Origin: an uncultured Collinsella sp. | Lineage (GTDB): Bacteria > Actinomycetota > Coriobacteriia > Coriobacteriales > Coriobacteriaceae | Length of the DNA stretch: 64,000 bases | Direction of reading: 5' to 3' | NCBI GenBank assembly: GCA_959026725.1 | Contig: CAUFMG010000012.1 | Location: 1-64,000, forward strand | Part shown: positions 42,515 through 51,646 of the stretch, in pieces | Position numbering within the stretch: the first letter of the stretch is position 1 | How the letters are laid out: each line of letters starts with the position of its first letter | The notes under the pieces: generated by a model | What the model was told of the DNA's origin: nothing | Databases searched by the model: none | The model's input: only the letters and a program-made list of their open reading frames with translations | Program-made: the position numbers and the translations under genes

Positions 42515-43177
42515 ATGGCGGCATTACAGCTATGCGAGCGGCCGGTTGTGCTGTTCGATTTTGACGGCACGGTGGCCGATACGGGCCGGGCGGTGATGAC
42601 CTCGACGCGCAAGACGTTGGCCGCGCGCGGGTTTTCGGAGGCGCAGATGGGTGACCTGCGCCGCATGATCGGGCCGCCCCTGTGGAAGAGCTTTCACGAC
42701 TTTTATGGCTTCTCCCGCGAGGAGTCGCTTGTGGTGGCTGACGAGTACCGTGCCTTTTTTGATGAGCTGGGACCTGAAGAGTATCCCGTGTTCGACGGAA
42801 TCCCCGAGCTGCTCGATGGCCTTGCCGCGCAGGGGCATCGCATGGCGGTCGCGACGTCTCGCATGGAGGCGAAGTGCATCGATATGGTGCATGAGCTGGG
42901 GATTTGCCAGTTTGAGGCAGTGGTTGGCATGAATCCGCCGCAGGGGCGCGAGACCAAGGCGGATTCGGTCCGCGATGCCCTGGCGGCCCTGGGCGCGACC
43001 GCGGACGAGGCCGTGATGATCGGCGACCGCTTTAACGATGTGGAGGGCGCGCACGCGATGGGTGTGCCGTGTATCGGCATCTATTCGGGCGCGGCGGCGC
43101 CGGGGGAGCACGAGGCCGCGGGTGCCGATGCGGTGGTGCACTCGGTGGCCGAGCTTGCTAAACTTTTCGCTATATAA
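42515..43177 (+). CDS. HAD-superfamily phosphatase (Gph/5'-nucleotidase-like)
   Basis: The ATG at 42515 is preferred because GAAGAGGG at 42501-42508 is then about 6 bp away; an ATG at 42509 and a GTG at 42482 are also in frame. The HAD motifs are VLFDFDGTVADTG (nucleophile and acid/base Asp), VATSRMEAK (motif II Ser region), the lysine in GRETKADSV, and MIGDRFNDVEGAHAMG (motif IV). A helical C1 cap lies between motifs I and II, as in phosphoglycolate phosphatases. The length of 220 residues is normal. Substrate is undetermined. The M20 peptidase gene follows 54 bp downstream. Confidence 0.92.
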   Translation: MAALQLCERPVVLFDFDGTVADTGRAVMTSTRKTLAARGFSEAQMGDLRRMIGPPLWKSFHDFYGFSREESLVVADEYRAFFDELGPEEYPVFDGIPELLDGLAAQGHRMAVATSRMEAKCIDMVHELGICQFEAVVGMNPPQGRETKADSVRDALAALGATADEAVMIGDRFNDVEGAHAMGVPCIGIYSGAAAPGEHEAAGADAVVHSVAELAKLFAI

Positions 43178-43231
43178 GTATGCGATGTGAGGGGCGGGCA
43201 CGCTCGCCGCTCATTGGTAAGGAGGTCGTCC

Positions 43232-44668
43232 ATGAATCAGGTGGAGCAGAGCGTTGCCGAGTATGTCGACGAGGTCTGGGAAGATGTCGTCGCCGATATC
43301 GAGCAGCTGGTGAGCTATCCGTCTGTGGCCGTTGCTGCCGATGCGGAGCCCGGTGCGCCGTTTGGCCGCCCGGTCCGTGATGCGCTCGATTGCGCGCTCG
43401 GCATTGCGCAAAAGCTCGGCTATCAGACGAGCGACGACGAGGGCTATGTGGGCATTGCCGATATTCCTGGCCGCGGCGACAAACAGCTCGCGACCATCTG
43501 CCACGTGGACGTGGTGCCCGCCGGTCCCGGCTGGAACACCGACCCGTTTGCGATGGAGCGCCGCGAGGGCTGGCTGCTCGGCCGTGGCGTGATCGACGAC
43601 AAGGGCCCGGCGGTGTTGTCGCTCTACGCCGGCGCTTATCTGCTCAAACACGGCATTGTGCCGCGCTATACCTTCCGCGCGCTGCTGGGCTGCGATGAGG
43701 AAGTGGGCATGTCCGACGTTCACCATTATCTGGAGAACCACGCAGTCCCCGACTTTTTGTTTACGCCCGATGCCGAGTTCCCGGTCTGCAATGCCGAGAA
43801 GGGCCAGTTTGGGGCGACGTTCGTGAGCTCCAAGATCGACGGCGGGCGCATCGTGTCGTGGAGCGGCGCCGAGACGAGCAATGCCATTCCGTCGCAGTCC
43901 ATCTGCGAGCTCGCGATTGCCGCCGATGAGCTGCCGCCGCCGGTCGAGAACGCCGATCGCCTTGAGATCACGACACTCGATAACGGGCATGCGCAGATTT
44001 TTGCCCACGGCATTGGCGGTCATGCCTCGATGCCTGAGGGCACTATCAACGCTGTCGGCCTGATCGTGGCGTATCTGCGCGAGGCCGAGGACGCGTTTGG
44101 CGCCCGTGACAAGCGCCTGTTGACGCCCGCCGAGCACGAGTTTGTCAAGTTTTTGGCCTTTGTGCATGCGGACGCCTATGGCCGCGGCCTGGGTATCGAT
44201 GCGACGAGTCCGGCGTTTGGCCCGCTTACCTGCAACGCTGGCGTCATCCGCGTGGCGGATGGCCATATCGAGCAGGTCATCGACGTGCGCTTCCCCGACA
44301 GCACGAGTGCCGATACCATCCGCGAGCAGCTCGATCCGCTCGTGGGCCGTTTCGGCGTGACGTGCCAGCTGGGTCGCGCGAAGGTGCCGTTCTCGGTCTC
44401 TGCCGATGATCCGGCCGTGAAGGCGCTTATCGATACCTATAACGAGTTCACCGGCAAGCATGCTGAACCCTTTGCCATGGGCGGCGGCACGTACGCGCGC
44501 AACTTTGCCCGCGCCGTCTCGTTTGGCCCCGAGGAGACCGGCCTGGAGCTGCCCTCGTGGGGCGGCCAGATGCACGGCCCCAACGAGTGCGCCAACGAGG
44601 AACAGCTCAAGCAGGCGCTCAAGATCTATATTGTTGCGATCCTCCGTTTGAATGAATTAGAGCTTTAA
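43232..44668 (+). CDS. M20-family dipeptidase (PepV/Sapep-type)
   Basis: The start at 43232 follows AAGGAGG and gives 478 residues. The metal-binding residues of M20 peptidases are visible in CHVDVVPAGPGWNTDPF (His and Asp), GRGVIDDKGPAVLSL (bridging Asp) and LLGCDEEVGMSDVHHYL (catalytic Glu pair). A dimerisation insert lies in the middle and the last zinc ligand is likely in GGQMHGPNE. Length and motif spacing fit Sapep/PepV di- or tripeptidases, acting in the cytoplasm on peptides for nitrogen use. It probably shares a transcript with the upstream HAD gene, ending at repeat A4. Confidence 0.93.
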   Translation: MNQVEQSVAEYVDEVWEDVVADIEQLVSYPSVAVAADAEPGAPFGRPVRDALDCALGIAQKLGYQTSDDEGYVGIADIPGRGDKQLATICHVDVVPAGPGWNTDPFAMERREGWLLGRGVIDDKGPAVLSLYAGAYLLKHGIVPRYTFRALLGCDEEVGMSDVHHYLENHAVPDFLFTPDAEFPVCNAEKGQFGATFVSSKIDGGRIVSWSGAETSNAIPSQSICELAIAADELPPPVENADRLEITTLDNGHAQIFAHGIGGHASMPEGTINAVGLIVAYLREAEDAFGARDKRLLTPAEHEFVKFLAFVHADAYGRGLGIDATSPAFGPLTCNAGVIRVADGHIEQVIDVRFPDSTSADTIREQLDPLVGRFGVTCQLGRAKVPFSVSADDPAVKALIDTYNEFTGKHAEPFAMGGGTYARNFARAVSFGPEETGLELPSWGGQMHGPNECANEEQLKQALKIYIVAILRLNELEL

Positions 44669-44690
44669 GGTCTCGCGGTTTCCCAATCTA

Positions 44691-44757
44691 AGTTGCGGTG
44701 GAATAGTTCCTAGAATGGGCCATTTGATGGCCAAGCAGGAACTATTTCACCGCAACT
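44691..44757. repeat. Palindromic repeat family A, copy 4
   Basis: AGTTGCGGTGGAATAGTTCC pairs with a right arm containing GGAACTATTTCACCGCAACT; one G-U pair is present. The inner hairpin is GGCCA/TGGCC. It lies 22 bp after the M20 peptidase stop. The rest of the gap to pstS (44758-44962) shows no clear Pho-type operator. Confidence 0.88.
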
Positions 44758-44962
44758 TTGTTTTTATTGGTGTAAAAGGCGGGTCATGCTTGGTGGCGGG
44801 TTTGTTATTCGTTTGTAAAGGCCGTGCTGCGCTTGCGGTAAGGGTCTATCAAATGCCCGTAAGAAACCGTAGTTGGCGCGGACGCTGCCCGGTCGGGGCC
44901 GTATCTTTCCAAACAGCAAAGCGGGTGGGGTGCCCGCGAGTCGCATGTATGAAAGGAAGATC

Positions 44963-45901
44963 ATGCTCGATCAGGCTTATTCTCGTCGTCAGTTCCTCGG
45001 CCTCGCTGGTGGTTTTGCCAGCATCGTCGGTCTCGGTCTCGTTGGTTGCGGCGGCTCCGGCGCATCCGATGCCGCCGACAAGGGTAGCGCCGCTGCTGCC
45101 GAGTCCGTCTCCGGCGAGGTGACTTACGACGGTGCCTCTTCGTTCCAGGCTCTCGTCGAGGCCGCTGCCGAGAAGTTCATGGACGCCAACCCCGATGTCT
45201 CCGTCTCCGGCTCGGGTAACGGTTCGGGCAAGGGCCTGACCGCTGTTGCCGCCGGCACCGTCACCATCGGCAACTCCGACGTCTTCGCCGAGACCAAGCT
45301 CGAGGCCGACCAGGTCAAGAACCTCGTCGACCACGAGGTTGCCGTCGTGGGCATGGGCCCCGTCGTTTCCAAGAACGTGACGGTCGACGACCTGTCCCTC
45401 GAGCAGCTCAAGGGTATCTTCTCCGGTCAGATTACCAACTGGAAGGAGGTCGGCGGCGACGACGCCACCATCGTCGTCCTCAACCGCAAGGCCGGCTCCG
45501 GCACCCGCGCCACCTTCGAGGCCGCCGTCTTTGGCGACGAGGCCGTCGACTTTAAGGGCGATGCCGAGCTCGACAAGTCCGGCGACGTCCAGACTCAGAT
45601 GGGCAGTACCGACAACGCCATCTCCTACCTCGACTTCTCGCACTTCGATGACTCCAAGTTCAACGCCATCAAAGTCGAGGGCGTCGAGCCCAAGAGCAAG
45701 AACGTCACCGACGACTCTTTCAAGATCTGGGCTACCGAGCACATGTACTGCTCCAAGGACGCCGACGAGGCCACCAAGGCCTTCCTGGAGTTTATGCTCT
45801 CCGACGACGTTCAGGGCAAGCTCGTCGAGGAGCAGGGCTTTATCCCCGTCTCTGCCATGAAGGTCGTCAAGGACGCCAGCGGCAAGGTCTCTGCTAAATA
45901 A
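44963..45901 (+). CDS. pstS: Phosphate ABC transporter substrate-binding lipoprotein
   Basis: The ATG at 44963 follows GAAAGGAAGA. The N-terminus combines a twin-arginine motif (SRRQFLGLAGG) with the lipobox LVGC, so it is probably a Tat-exported lipoprotein of 312 residues. PstS signatures include YDGASSFQALVEAAAEKF, VSGSGNGSGKGLTAVAAGTV, and NRKAGSGTRATFE, where Ser, Gly and Arg contact phosphate. It captures inorganic phosphate outside the membrane and passes it to PstCA. It is the first gene of a pstSCAB operon; 25 bp separate it from pstC. Confidence 0.95.
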   Translation: MLDQAYSRRQFLGLAGGFASIVGLGLVGCGGSGASDAADKGSAAAAESVSGEVTYDGASSFQALVEAAAEKFMDANPDVSVSGSGNGSGKGLTAVAAGTVTIGNSDVFAETKLEADQVKNLVDHEVAVVGMGPVVSKNVTVDDLSLEQLKGIFSGQITNWKEVGGDDATIVVLNRKAGSGTRATFEAAVFGDEAVDFKGDAELDKSGDVQTQMGSTDNAISYLDFSHFDDSKFNAIKVEGVEPKSKNVTDDSFKIWATEHMYCSKDADEATKAFLEFMLSDDVQGKLVEEQGFIPVSAMKVVKDASGKVSAK

Positions 45902-45926
45902 GTAATCGCCCCCGGAAAGGTTTGCA

Positions 45927-46835
45927 ATGGCAAAACAGCTGCCAAAGCGCGACCTTGAGAACGTGGGCCTGGGCGTCACGGGCGCGTGCGTAGCGCTCGT
46001 GACGCTTGTCGTTGCCGCGCTCATCTTTATGGTCGCCCAAAAGGGCCTCTCGGCTTTTGTCAAGGACGGCGTCTCGGTCGTCGAGTTTTTCACCGGCACC
46101 AAGTGGGACCTGGCCAACACAGCCGAAAACGGCCTGCCCTATACCGGCGCCCTGCCCCTGATCGTCACCTCGTTTGCGGTCATGGTGCTCTCCACGCTTA
46201 TCGCGCTGCCCATCGCCATCGGCTCTGCCATCTTTGCGGTCGAGATTAGCCCTAAGTTTGGCTCTAAGATCTTTCAGCCGCTCATTGAGCTTTTGACCGG
46301 CATCCCCTCGGTCGTCTTTGGCCTGATCGGTTTTCACGTGGTCGTCGGTCTTATGAAGAGCGTTTTCCACGTGAGCACGGGCCTGGGCATCTTGCCCGGC
46401 GCCATCGTGCTGGCGGTCATGACTCTGCCGACGATGACCACGCTTTCGGTCGATGGCTTGCGCGCCGTGCCCGACGGCTACCGCCAGGGCTCGCTCGCGC
46501 TGGGCTACACCCGCTGGCAGACCATCTGGCACGTGGTGCTCAAGTCCGCCATGCCGTCGCTCATGACCGCGGTTATCTTGGGCATGACCCGCGCCTTTGG
46601 CGAGACGCTCGCCGTGCGCATGGTCATCGGCGGCATCGAGGCCATGCCGACGTCGCTGCTGTCGCCGGCGTCCACCATCACCACCACGCTCACCACGTCC
46701 ATGGCAGTCTATGCCGAGGGCTCGGCCCAAGACGATGTTCTGTGGGCGCTCGGCCTGCTGCTGATGGGCATGAGTCTCATCTTCATCCTGATCATCCACC
46801 TTATCGGCCGCAAGGGGGCGAAGGCTCGTGGCTAG
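45927..46835 (+). CDS. pstC: Phosphate ABC transporter permease
   Basis: The 302-residue integral membrane protein has six predicted helices and the permease coupling loop with the EAA-type motif (DGYRQGSLALGYTRWQTIWHVVLKSAMPSLMTAVILG), followed by GMTRAFGETLAVRMVIGG. The helix LPLIVTSFAVMVLSTLIALPIAIG begins the transport domain. It pairs with PstA to form the phosphate channel. An 8 bp overlap with the pstA start indicates translational coupling. Confidence 0.95.
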   Translation: MAKQLPKRDLENVGLGVTGACVALVTLVVAALIFMVAQKGLSAFVKDGVSVVEFFTGTKWDLANTAENGLPYTGALPLIVTSFAVMVLSTLIALPIAIGSAIFAVEISPKFGSKIFQPLIELLTGIPSVVFGLIGFHVVVGLMKSVFHVSTGLGILPGAIVLAVMTLPTMTTLSVDGLRAVPDGYRQGSLALGYTRWQTIWHVVLKSAMPSLMTAVILGMTRAFGETLAVRMVIGGIEAMPTSLLSPASTITTTLTTSMAVYAEGSAQDDVLWALGLLLMGMSLIFILIIHLIGRKGAKARG

Positions 46836-47754
46836 CACGCGTATCCACGTCGACGAGGCGAGGCTCGGGCGTGTCCAAAAGCAGGACCGCTTCGCCACGG
46901 GCGTGTTGACGGCGATCGTCGCCATCGTCATGCTCATCGTCGTCTCCATGGTGGCCTATATCCTGTTCGAGGGCATCTCGACGCTGTTCCAGCCGGGCTT
47001 TCTCACGGAGCCGTCGCGCGCCAACGGAACGCAGGGCGGCGTGCTCTACCAGCTGTTCGACTCGTTCTACCTGCTGCTGATCACCCTGATCATCTCGGTG
47101 CCCATCAGCCTGGGTGGCGCGGTCTTTTTGGTTGAGTACGCGCCGGACGGACCCATCCGCGACATCGCCTCCACCGCCATCGAGACGTTGTCCTCGCTGC
47201 CTTCCATCGTCGTCGGCATGTTCGGTTTTCTGGTGTTCTCGGTGCAGCTGGGCTGGAAGTACTCCATCATCTCCGGCGCCGTCGCGCTCACCATGTTCAA
47301 CATCCCCATCCTGGTGCGCGTGATCCAGCAGGCGCTCGAGGACGTGCCGCAGGCCCAGCGCGATGCGTGCCTGGCCATGGGCCTCACTCGCTGGGAGGCC
47401 ACGCTGCACATCCTGATCCCCGAGGCCATGCCTGCCATCGTGACGGGCATCGTGCTTTCGGCCGGTCGCGTGTTTGGCGAGGCCGCAGCACTGCTTTTTA
47501 CCTCGGGTATGAGCTCGCCGGTTCGCCTGAACTTCTTGAGCTTTAACCTGTCGAGCCCCACCTGCGCTTGGAACGTGTTCCGTCCCGGCGAGTCGCTCGC
47601 CGTGCACATCTACAAGATCTATGGCGAGGGCAGCCCCGAGGCCCAGCAGATTGTCTGGGGCACCGCTGCACTGCTGATGATTTGCGTGCTGCTGTTTAAC
47701 GTAATCGCCCGCATTGTGGGCAAGCAACTGGCAAGGAAGATGACGGCCGAATGA
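46828..47754 (+). CDS. pstA: Phosphate ABC transporter permease
   Basis: The start is a GTG at 46828, inside the end of pstC. The 308-residue product has six membrane helices and the coupling-loop sequence DVPQAQRDACLAMGLTRWEATLHILIPEAMPAIVTGIVL, then GRVFGEAAALLFTSG. These are the PstA permease features. Its stop overlaps the pstB ATG (ATGA), so all four transporter genes are translated in a tightly coupled series. Confidence 0.95.
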   Translation: MASTRIHVDEARLGRVQKQDRFATGVLTAIVAIVMLIVVSMVAYILFEGISTLFQPGFLTEPSRANGTQGGVLYQLFDSFYLLLITLIISVPISLGGAVFLVEYAPDGPIRDIASTAIETLSSLPSIVVGMFGFLVFSVQLGWKYSIISGAVALTMFNIPILVRVIQQALEDVPQAQRDACLAMGLTRWEATLHILIPEAMPAIVTGIVLSAGRVFGEAAALLFTSGMSSPVRLNFLSFNLSSPTCAWNVFRPGESLAVHIYKIYGEGSPEAQQIVWGTAALLMICVLLFNVIARIVGKQLARKMTAE

Positions 47755-48623
47755 GCGAGATGAATGTAACGCCCGCAACCGAAGCGGCATCGTCCGACAC
47801 CCGGGACTTCCTGTCGAGCGTGGGGGAGAGCGAGAAGCGCGTGCGCGTGAGCGGCAAGGCCGTGAGCGACGAGGTTGTGCTCTCCACCAAGGACGTCAAC
47901 GTGTACTATGGCGACCACCATGCACTGCACAATACGTCGCTCGACTTCCACAAGGGCGAGATCACGGCGCTCATCGGGCCTTCGGGCTGCGGTAAGTCGA
48001 CCTTCTTACGCAGCCTCAACCTGATGAATCGCGAGATTCGCGGCTGCCGCGTGGAGGGCGAGATCAACTATCGCGGGCGCAATGTAAACACCAAGACCGA
48101 AAACACCTACGAGCTGCGCCGTTCCATTGGCATGGTGTTCCAGCAGCCCAACCCGTTCCGCAAGTCCATTCGCGACAACATCACGTTTGCGCCTAAGCGC
48201 CACGGCATCACCGACCGCGACGAGCTCGACCGCATGGTCGAGGAAAGCCTGCGCGGCGCGGCGCTTTGGGACGAGGTCAAGGACAAGCTCGACAAGAGCG
48301 CCTACGCGCTTTCGGGCGGCCAGCAGCAGCGTCTGTGCATTGCGCGCACGCTGGCGCTCAACCCCGACGTGATCCTGTTTGACGAGCCCTGCTCGGCGCT
48401 CGACCCCATCTCGACGTTGGCGATCGAGGACCTTATGTCGTCGATTGTGGCCGAGCGCGCCATCGTCATCGTGACGCACAACATGGAGCAGGCGTCGCGT
48501 GTGTCCAACCGCACGGCGTTCTTCTACATGGGCGATATGGTCGAGTACGACGAGACTGACGAGATTTTCCAACGGCCCAAGGATAAGCGGCTGAATGATT
48601 ACCTCACCGGCATGTTCTCCTAG
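47751..48623 (+). CDS. pstB: Phosphate ABC transporter ATP-binding protein
   Basis: The ATPase energises phosphate uptake from the cytoplasmic face. It carries LIGPSGCGKSTFLRSLN (Walker A), GMVFQQPNPF (Q-loop), YALSGGQQQRLCIARTLA (signature) and VILFDEPCSALDPIS (Walker B), with HNMEQASRVS as the switch His region. The N-terminus has about 40 extra residues (MSEMNVTPATEAASS onward) compared with typical PstB, a tail of unknown role. phoU, which normally follows, is absent; a terminator lies 56 bp downstream and an unrelated ABC-F gene comes next. Confidence 0.96.
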   Translation: MSEMNVTPATEAASSDTRDFLSSVGESEKRVRVSGKAVSDEVVLSTKDVNVYYGDHHALHNTSLDFHKGEITALIGPSGCGKSTFLRSLNLMNREIRGCRVEGEINYRGRNVNTKTENTYELRRSIGMVFQQPNPFRKSIRDNITFAPKRHGITDRDELDRMVEESLRGAALWDEVKDKLDKSAYALSGGQQQRLCIARTLALNPDVILFDEPCSALDPISTLAIEDLMSSIVAERAIVIVTHNMEQASRVSNRTAFFYMGDMVEYDETDEIFQRPKDKRLNDYLTGMFS

Positions 48624-48678
48624 TCCGGGACATGCTTGAGGCCCGCGGCGGCCACGGTTGCCGCGGGACTGATTGGAG

Positions 48679-48715
48679 AGGCGGGTCATCTCTTGTGGGA
48701 GATGGCCCGCCTTTT
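48679..48715 (+). terminator. Terminator of the pst operon
   Basis: AGGCGGGTCATCTC at 48679-48692 pairs with GAGATGGCCCGCCT at 48699-48712, then TTT. It closes pstSCAB without a phoU gene. Confidence 0.9.
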
Positions 48716-48732
48716 GCTCTGCGACCGAAACG

Positions 48733-48767
48733 ACCACCACAAAGGGGACAGGCGCCTTCGTGGTGGT
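48733..48767. repeat. Palindromic repeat family D, copy 1 (35 bp)
   Basis: ACCACCACAAAGGGGACAGG begins the element and CCTTCGTGGTGGT ends it, giving arms ACCACCAC-AAGG and CCTT-GTGGTGGT. The second copy, at 61524-61558, is the same sequence in inverted orientation with three differences. It lies about 60 bp upstream of the ABC-F gene. Confidence 0.8.
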
Positions 48768-48827
48768 TTGGGGTGGGGCTCGCTGCTATCATGGACAACG
48801 TTGAATTTCTAAGAAGGAGCAGGGCAT

Positions 48828-50687
48828 ATGGCGATTCTTTTGGGATGCGATTCCGTCAGCCTAGAGTTTCCCACCAAGCATATTTTCGATAGCGTGACGC
48901 TCGGCGTGGGCGAGGGCGACCGCATTGGTATTGTCGGCAAAAACGGCGACGGCAAGTCGACGCTGCTGAGCGTGCTCGCCGGCACGCTGGAGCCCGACGA
49001 CGGCCGCGTGACGCACCGTCGCGGCACCACGATTGGTCTGCTCGGCCAAAAGGACCAGCTTGTCGACACCGATACCGTGCATCATGCCGTTGTGGGCGAC
49101 GCGCCTGAGTACGAGTGGGCGTCGAGCCCCCGCACGCGCCAGATTCTCGCCGGTCTTATTAGCGATGTGCCCTGGGAGGGCACGGTTGGCGAGCTTTCGG
49201 GCGGCCAGCGCCGTCGCGTGGACCTCGCGCGCCTGCTGATTGGTGACTACGACGTGCTCATGCTCGACGAGCCCACCAACCACCTGGACATGCGCACCAT
49301 CAACTGGCTCGCGCGTCACCTTAAGGCCCGCTGGCAGCGCGGTCAGGGCGCCATGCTCGTGGTCACGCACGACCGCTGGTTCTTGGACGAGGTCTGCACC
49401 AGCATGTGGGAGGTCCACGACGGCCAGGTCGATCCCTTCGAGGGCGGCTATTCGGCCTACATCCTGCAGCGCGTAGAGCGCGACCGCATGGCCGCGGTTA
49501 CCGAGGAGCGCCGTCGCAACATGGCGCGCAAGGAGCTCGCGTGGCTGAGCCGCGGTGCCCAGGCTCGTTCCACCAAGCCCAAGTTTCGCGTGGATGCCGC
49601 TCGTGAGCTGATCGCCGACGTGCCGCCCGTGCGTGACGAGCTGGAGCTCAAGCGCTTGGCCGTGAGCCGCTTGGGCAAGCAGGTTATCGATGTGGTCGAC
49701 GTGGATGCCGGCTATGCCGATACCGACGGCGCGTCCAAGCAGGTGCTCACCGATGTGACCTGGCTCATTGGTGCGGGCGACCGCTATGGCCTTTTGGGCG
49801 AGAACGGCGCCGGTAAGTCGACGCTGCTCGACGTGATCCAGGGCAAGATTGAACCCACGCGCGGCCGCGTGAAGATTGGCCAGACAGTGCGCTTTGGCGT
49901 GCTGTCGCAGCAGCTCGAGGAGCTCAAGCCCTACATGGGCGACACGATCCGCGAGGTGCTCGGCAACTATAAGAAGTACTACGTCATCGACGGCAAGGAG
50001 ACTTCGCCCGAGAAGCTCTGCGAGCGTCTGGGCTTTACGACGCAGCAGCTCTGGAGCCGCATCGGCGATCTTTCGGGCGGCCAGCGCCGTCGCCTGTCGC
50101 TGTTGCTGACGATTCTGGACGAGCCCAACGTGCTCATCCTGGACGAGCCGGGCAACGACCTGGATACCGACATGCTCGCGATTGTCGAGGACCTGCTGGA
50201 CGGCTGGCCCGGCACGCTGATCCTGGTGACGCACGACCGCTTTTTGATGGAGCGCGTGACCGACCAGCAGTGGGCGCTGCTCGACGGCCACCTGACGCAT
50301 ATGCCCGGTGGCGTGGACCAGTACCTGCGCCTGTGCAACGCTACCGCCGAGGGCGAGCCCGTGGGCGCGCCGAGCGCCAAGACCGGCACGTTCGACACCG
50401 GTGCCGCGGCAGCTGCGGCCGAAAAGCCCAAGTCGAGCGGTCAGCCCAACGGCCTGTCCAACGCCGAGCGCCAGAAGCTCCGCCGCGAGGTGAGTTCGCT
50501 CGAGCGCAAGATGGAGACGCAGCGCACCCGCGTTGAGGAGGCCGAGGCAGCAATGGCCCAAGTCGATCCCACCAACTACACGGCGCTCGGCGAGCAGCAG
50601 GCAAAGATCGACGAGGCTCACGCTGCCATGGACGAGCTGGAGATGACGTGGCTCGAGGCGAGCGAAAAGCTCGAGGGCGAGGAGTAG
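48828..50687 (+). CDS. ABC-F family ATPase (Uup-like)
   Basis: Two soluble ABC domains lie in one 619-residue chain without membrane helices. The first has GKNGDGKST, LSGGQRRRVDLARLL and LMLDEPTNHLD; the second has GENGAGKST, LSGGQRRRLSLLL and LILDEPGNDLD. Between them the linker helices (RVERDRMAAVTEERRRNMARKELAWL) correspond to the P-site tRNA interaction motif of ABC-F proteins. The C-terminal coiled coil (LRREVSSLERKMETQRTRVEEAEAAM) is of Uup type. Such proteins act on the ribosome or on nucleic acids; antibiotic resistance is possible but not indicated. Six bases separate it from the HAD gene. Confidence 0.93.
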   Translation: MAILLGCDSVSLEFPTKHIFDSVTLGVGEGDRIGIVGKNGDGKSTLLSVLAGTLEPDDGRVTHRRGTTIGLLGQKDQLVDTDTVHHAVVGDAPEYEWASSPRTRQILAGLISDVPWEGTVGELSGGQRRRVDLARLLIGDYDVLMLDEPTNHLDMRTINWLARHLKARWQRGQGAMLVVTHDRWFLDEVCTSMWEVHDGQVDPFEGGYSAYILQRVERDRMAAVTEERRRNMARKELAWLSRGAQARSTKPKFRVDAARELIADVPPVRDELELKRLAVSRLGKQVIDVVDVDAGYADTDGASKQVLTDVTWLIGAGDRYGLLGENGAGKSTLLDVIQGKIEPTRGRVKIGQTVRFGVLSQQLEELKPYMGDTIREVLGNYKKYYVIDGKETSPEKLCERLGFTTQQLWSRIGDLSGGQRRRLSLLLTILDEPNVLILDEPGNDLDTDMLAIVEDLLDGWPGTLILVTHDRFLMERVTDQQWALLDGHLTHMPGGVDQYLRLCNATAEGEPVGAPSAKTGTFDTGAAAAAAEKPKSSGQPNGLSNAERQKLRREVSSLERKMETQRTRVEEAEAAMAQVDPTNYTALGEQQAKIDEAHAAMDELEMTWLEASEKLEGEE

Positions 50688-50693
50688 GCGAGA

Positions 50694-51464
50694 ATGATCA
50701 AAGCCGCGTTTTTCGATATCGACGGCACGCTGCTGAGCTTTAAGACCCACCGGATTCCGGCGTCGGCGCAGCAGGTGCTCGACAGCTTTCACGAGCAGGG
50801 GATTGCGTGCGTGATCGCCACGGGCCGTCCGACCTACCAGATGCCGGACTGGCTGTTCGACCTGGGCTGGGATGCGTACATTACGCTCTCGGGCCAGCAC
50901 TGCTTTGATGCCGAGGGGGTTTATCGCAGCTGCCCGATCGATTCGGACGACGTCGCGGTGATTGTGGACCAGGTGGCGCAGGGGCGCTACGACTCGCTGT
51001 GCATGCAGGGCGAGAACTCGTTTGTGAACCGCCTGTCCGAGCGCGTGGTGACGGCTGGCAGCAACGCGGGAATCGTCTACCACGAGGAGCCGTTTGAGCA
51101 CGCCTTTGACGCACCGGTCTACCAGTTTTGCGCCTTTGTGGACCCGGTCGACGAGCATATCGTGACCGACGCCGTGTCGCATTCGCTCACCACGCGCTGG
51201 TGCGACCTGTTCTGCGACATTATTCCCGCTAACGGCGGCAAGGACCTGGGCGTGGCGGCGACGCTCGAGCGCCTGGGCATCGACGCGAGTGAAGCGATTG
51301 CCTTTGGCGACGGCGAGAACGACCTGTCGATGTTCTCGGCCGTGGGCACAAGTGTGGCCATGGGCAACGCGCAGGACACGGTGAAAGCTGCGGCGACCTA
51401 CGTGACGACCGCCGTGGACGACGATGGGATCTACAACGCCGCGAAGTACTTTGGACTGCTATAG
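50694..51464 (+). CDS. Cof-type HAD phosphatase
   Basis: The 256-residue product opens with AAFFDIDGTLLSFKTH (motif I) and has ATGRPTYQ (motif II), the lysine GGKDLGVAATLERLGI (motif III) and AFGDGENDLSMFSAVGTSVAMGNA (motif IV). The large C2-type cap between motifs II and III identifies the Cof/YidA subfamily, which dephosphorylates sugar phosphates and cofactors such as pyridoxal or flavin phosphates. It directly follows the ABC-F gene and is translated with it. No substrate can be inferred from context. Confidence 0.93.
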   Translation: MIKAAFFDIDGTLLSFKTHRIPASAQQVLDSFHEQGIACVIATGRPTYQMPDWLFDLGWDAYITLSGQHCFDAEGVYRSCPIDSDDVAVIVDQVAQGRYDSLCMQGENSFVNRLSERVVTAGSNAGIVYHEEPFEHAFDAPVYQFCAFVDPVDEHIVTDAVSHSLTTRWCDLFCDIIPANGGKDLGVAATLERLGIDASEAIAFGDGENDLSMFSAVGTSVAMGNAQDTVKAAATYVTTAVDDDGIYNAAKYFGLL

Positions 51465-51539
51465 CTGCGGCTCGGCACTTGGGGTCACTCCTTGCGGGGC
51501 GTGTTCCCATTTTGTTTTCGTCCCGCACGTTTTGTGAAA

Positions 51540-51622
51540 CACGGCTAACTTTTAGACAAAGTAGTAAGACATGGGCAACTTTTGCGGTAAAGTTAGCCGT
51601 GGAAAGTATCCAAAGGCTAACT
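51540..51622 (+). promoter_or_regulatory. Operator region of the DtxR/MntR-type regulator
   Basis: CACGGCTAACTTT at 51540-51552 and AAAGTTAGCCGTG at 51589-51601 are perfect 13 bp inverted repeats spaced 36 bp apart. A further half-site GGGCAACTTTT lies between them at about 51573-51583 and GGCTAACTAG follows at 51615-51624. The GGCTAAC half-site resembles DtxR-family boxes. Autoregulation by the metal-bound protein is the simplest reading. Confidence 0.6.
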
Positions 51623-51646
51623 AGCAATCATCGCGAAAGGCGGCCC

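Noticed and set aside
48861..51182. 773-codon minus-strand frame opposite the ABC-F and HAD genes
   Set aside because: The plus strand encodes complete ABC-F and HAD motifs; the antisense translation shows no domain and a biased composition.
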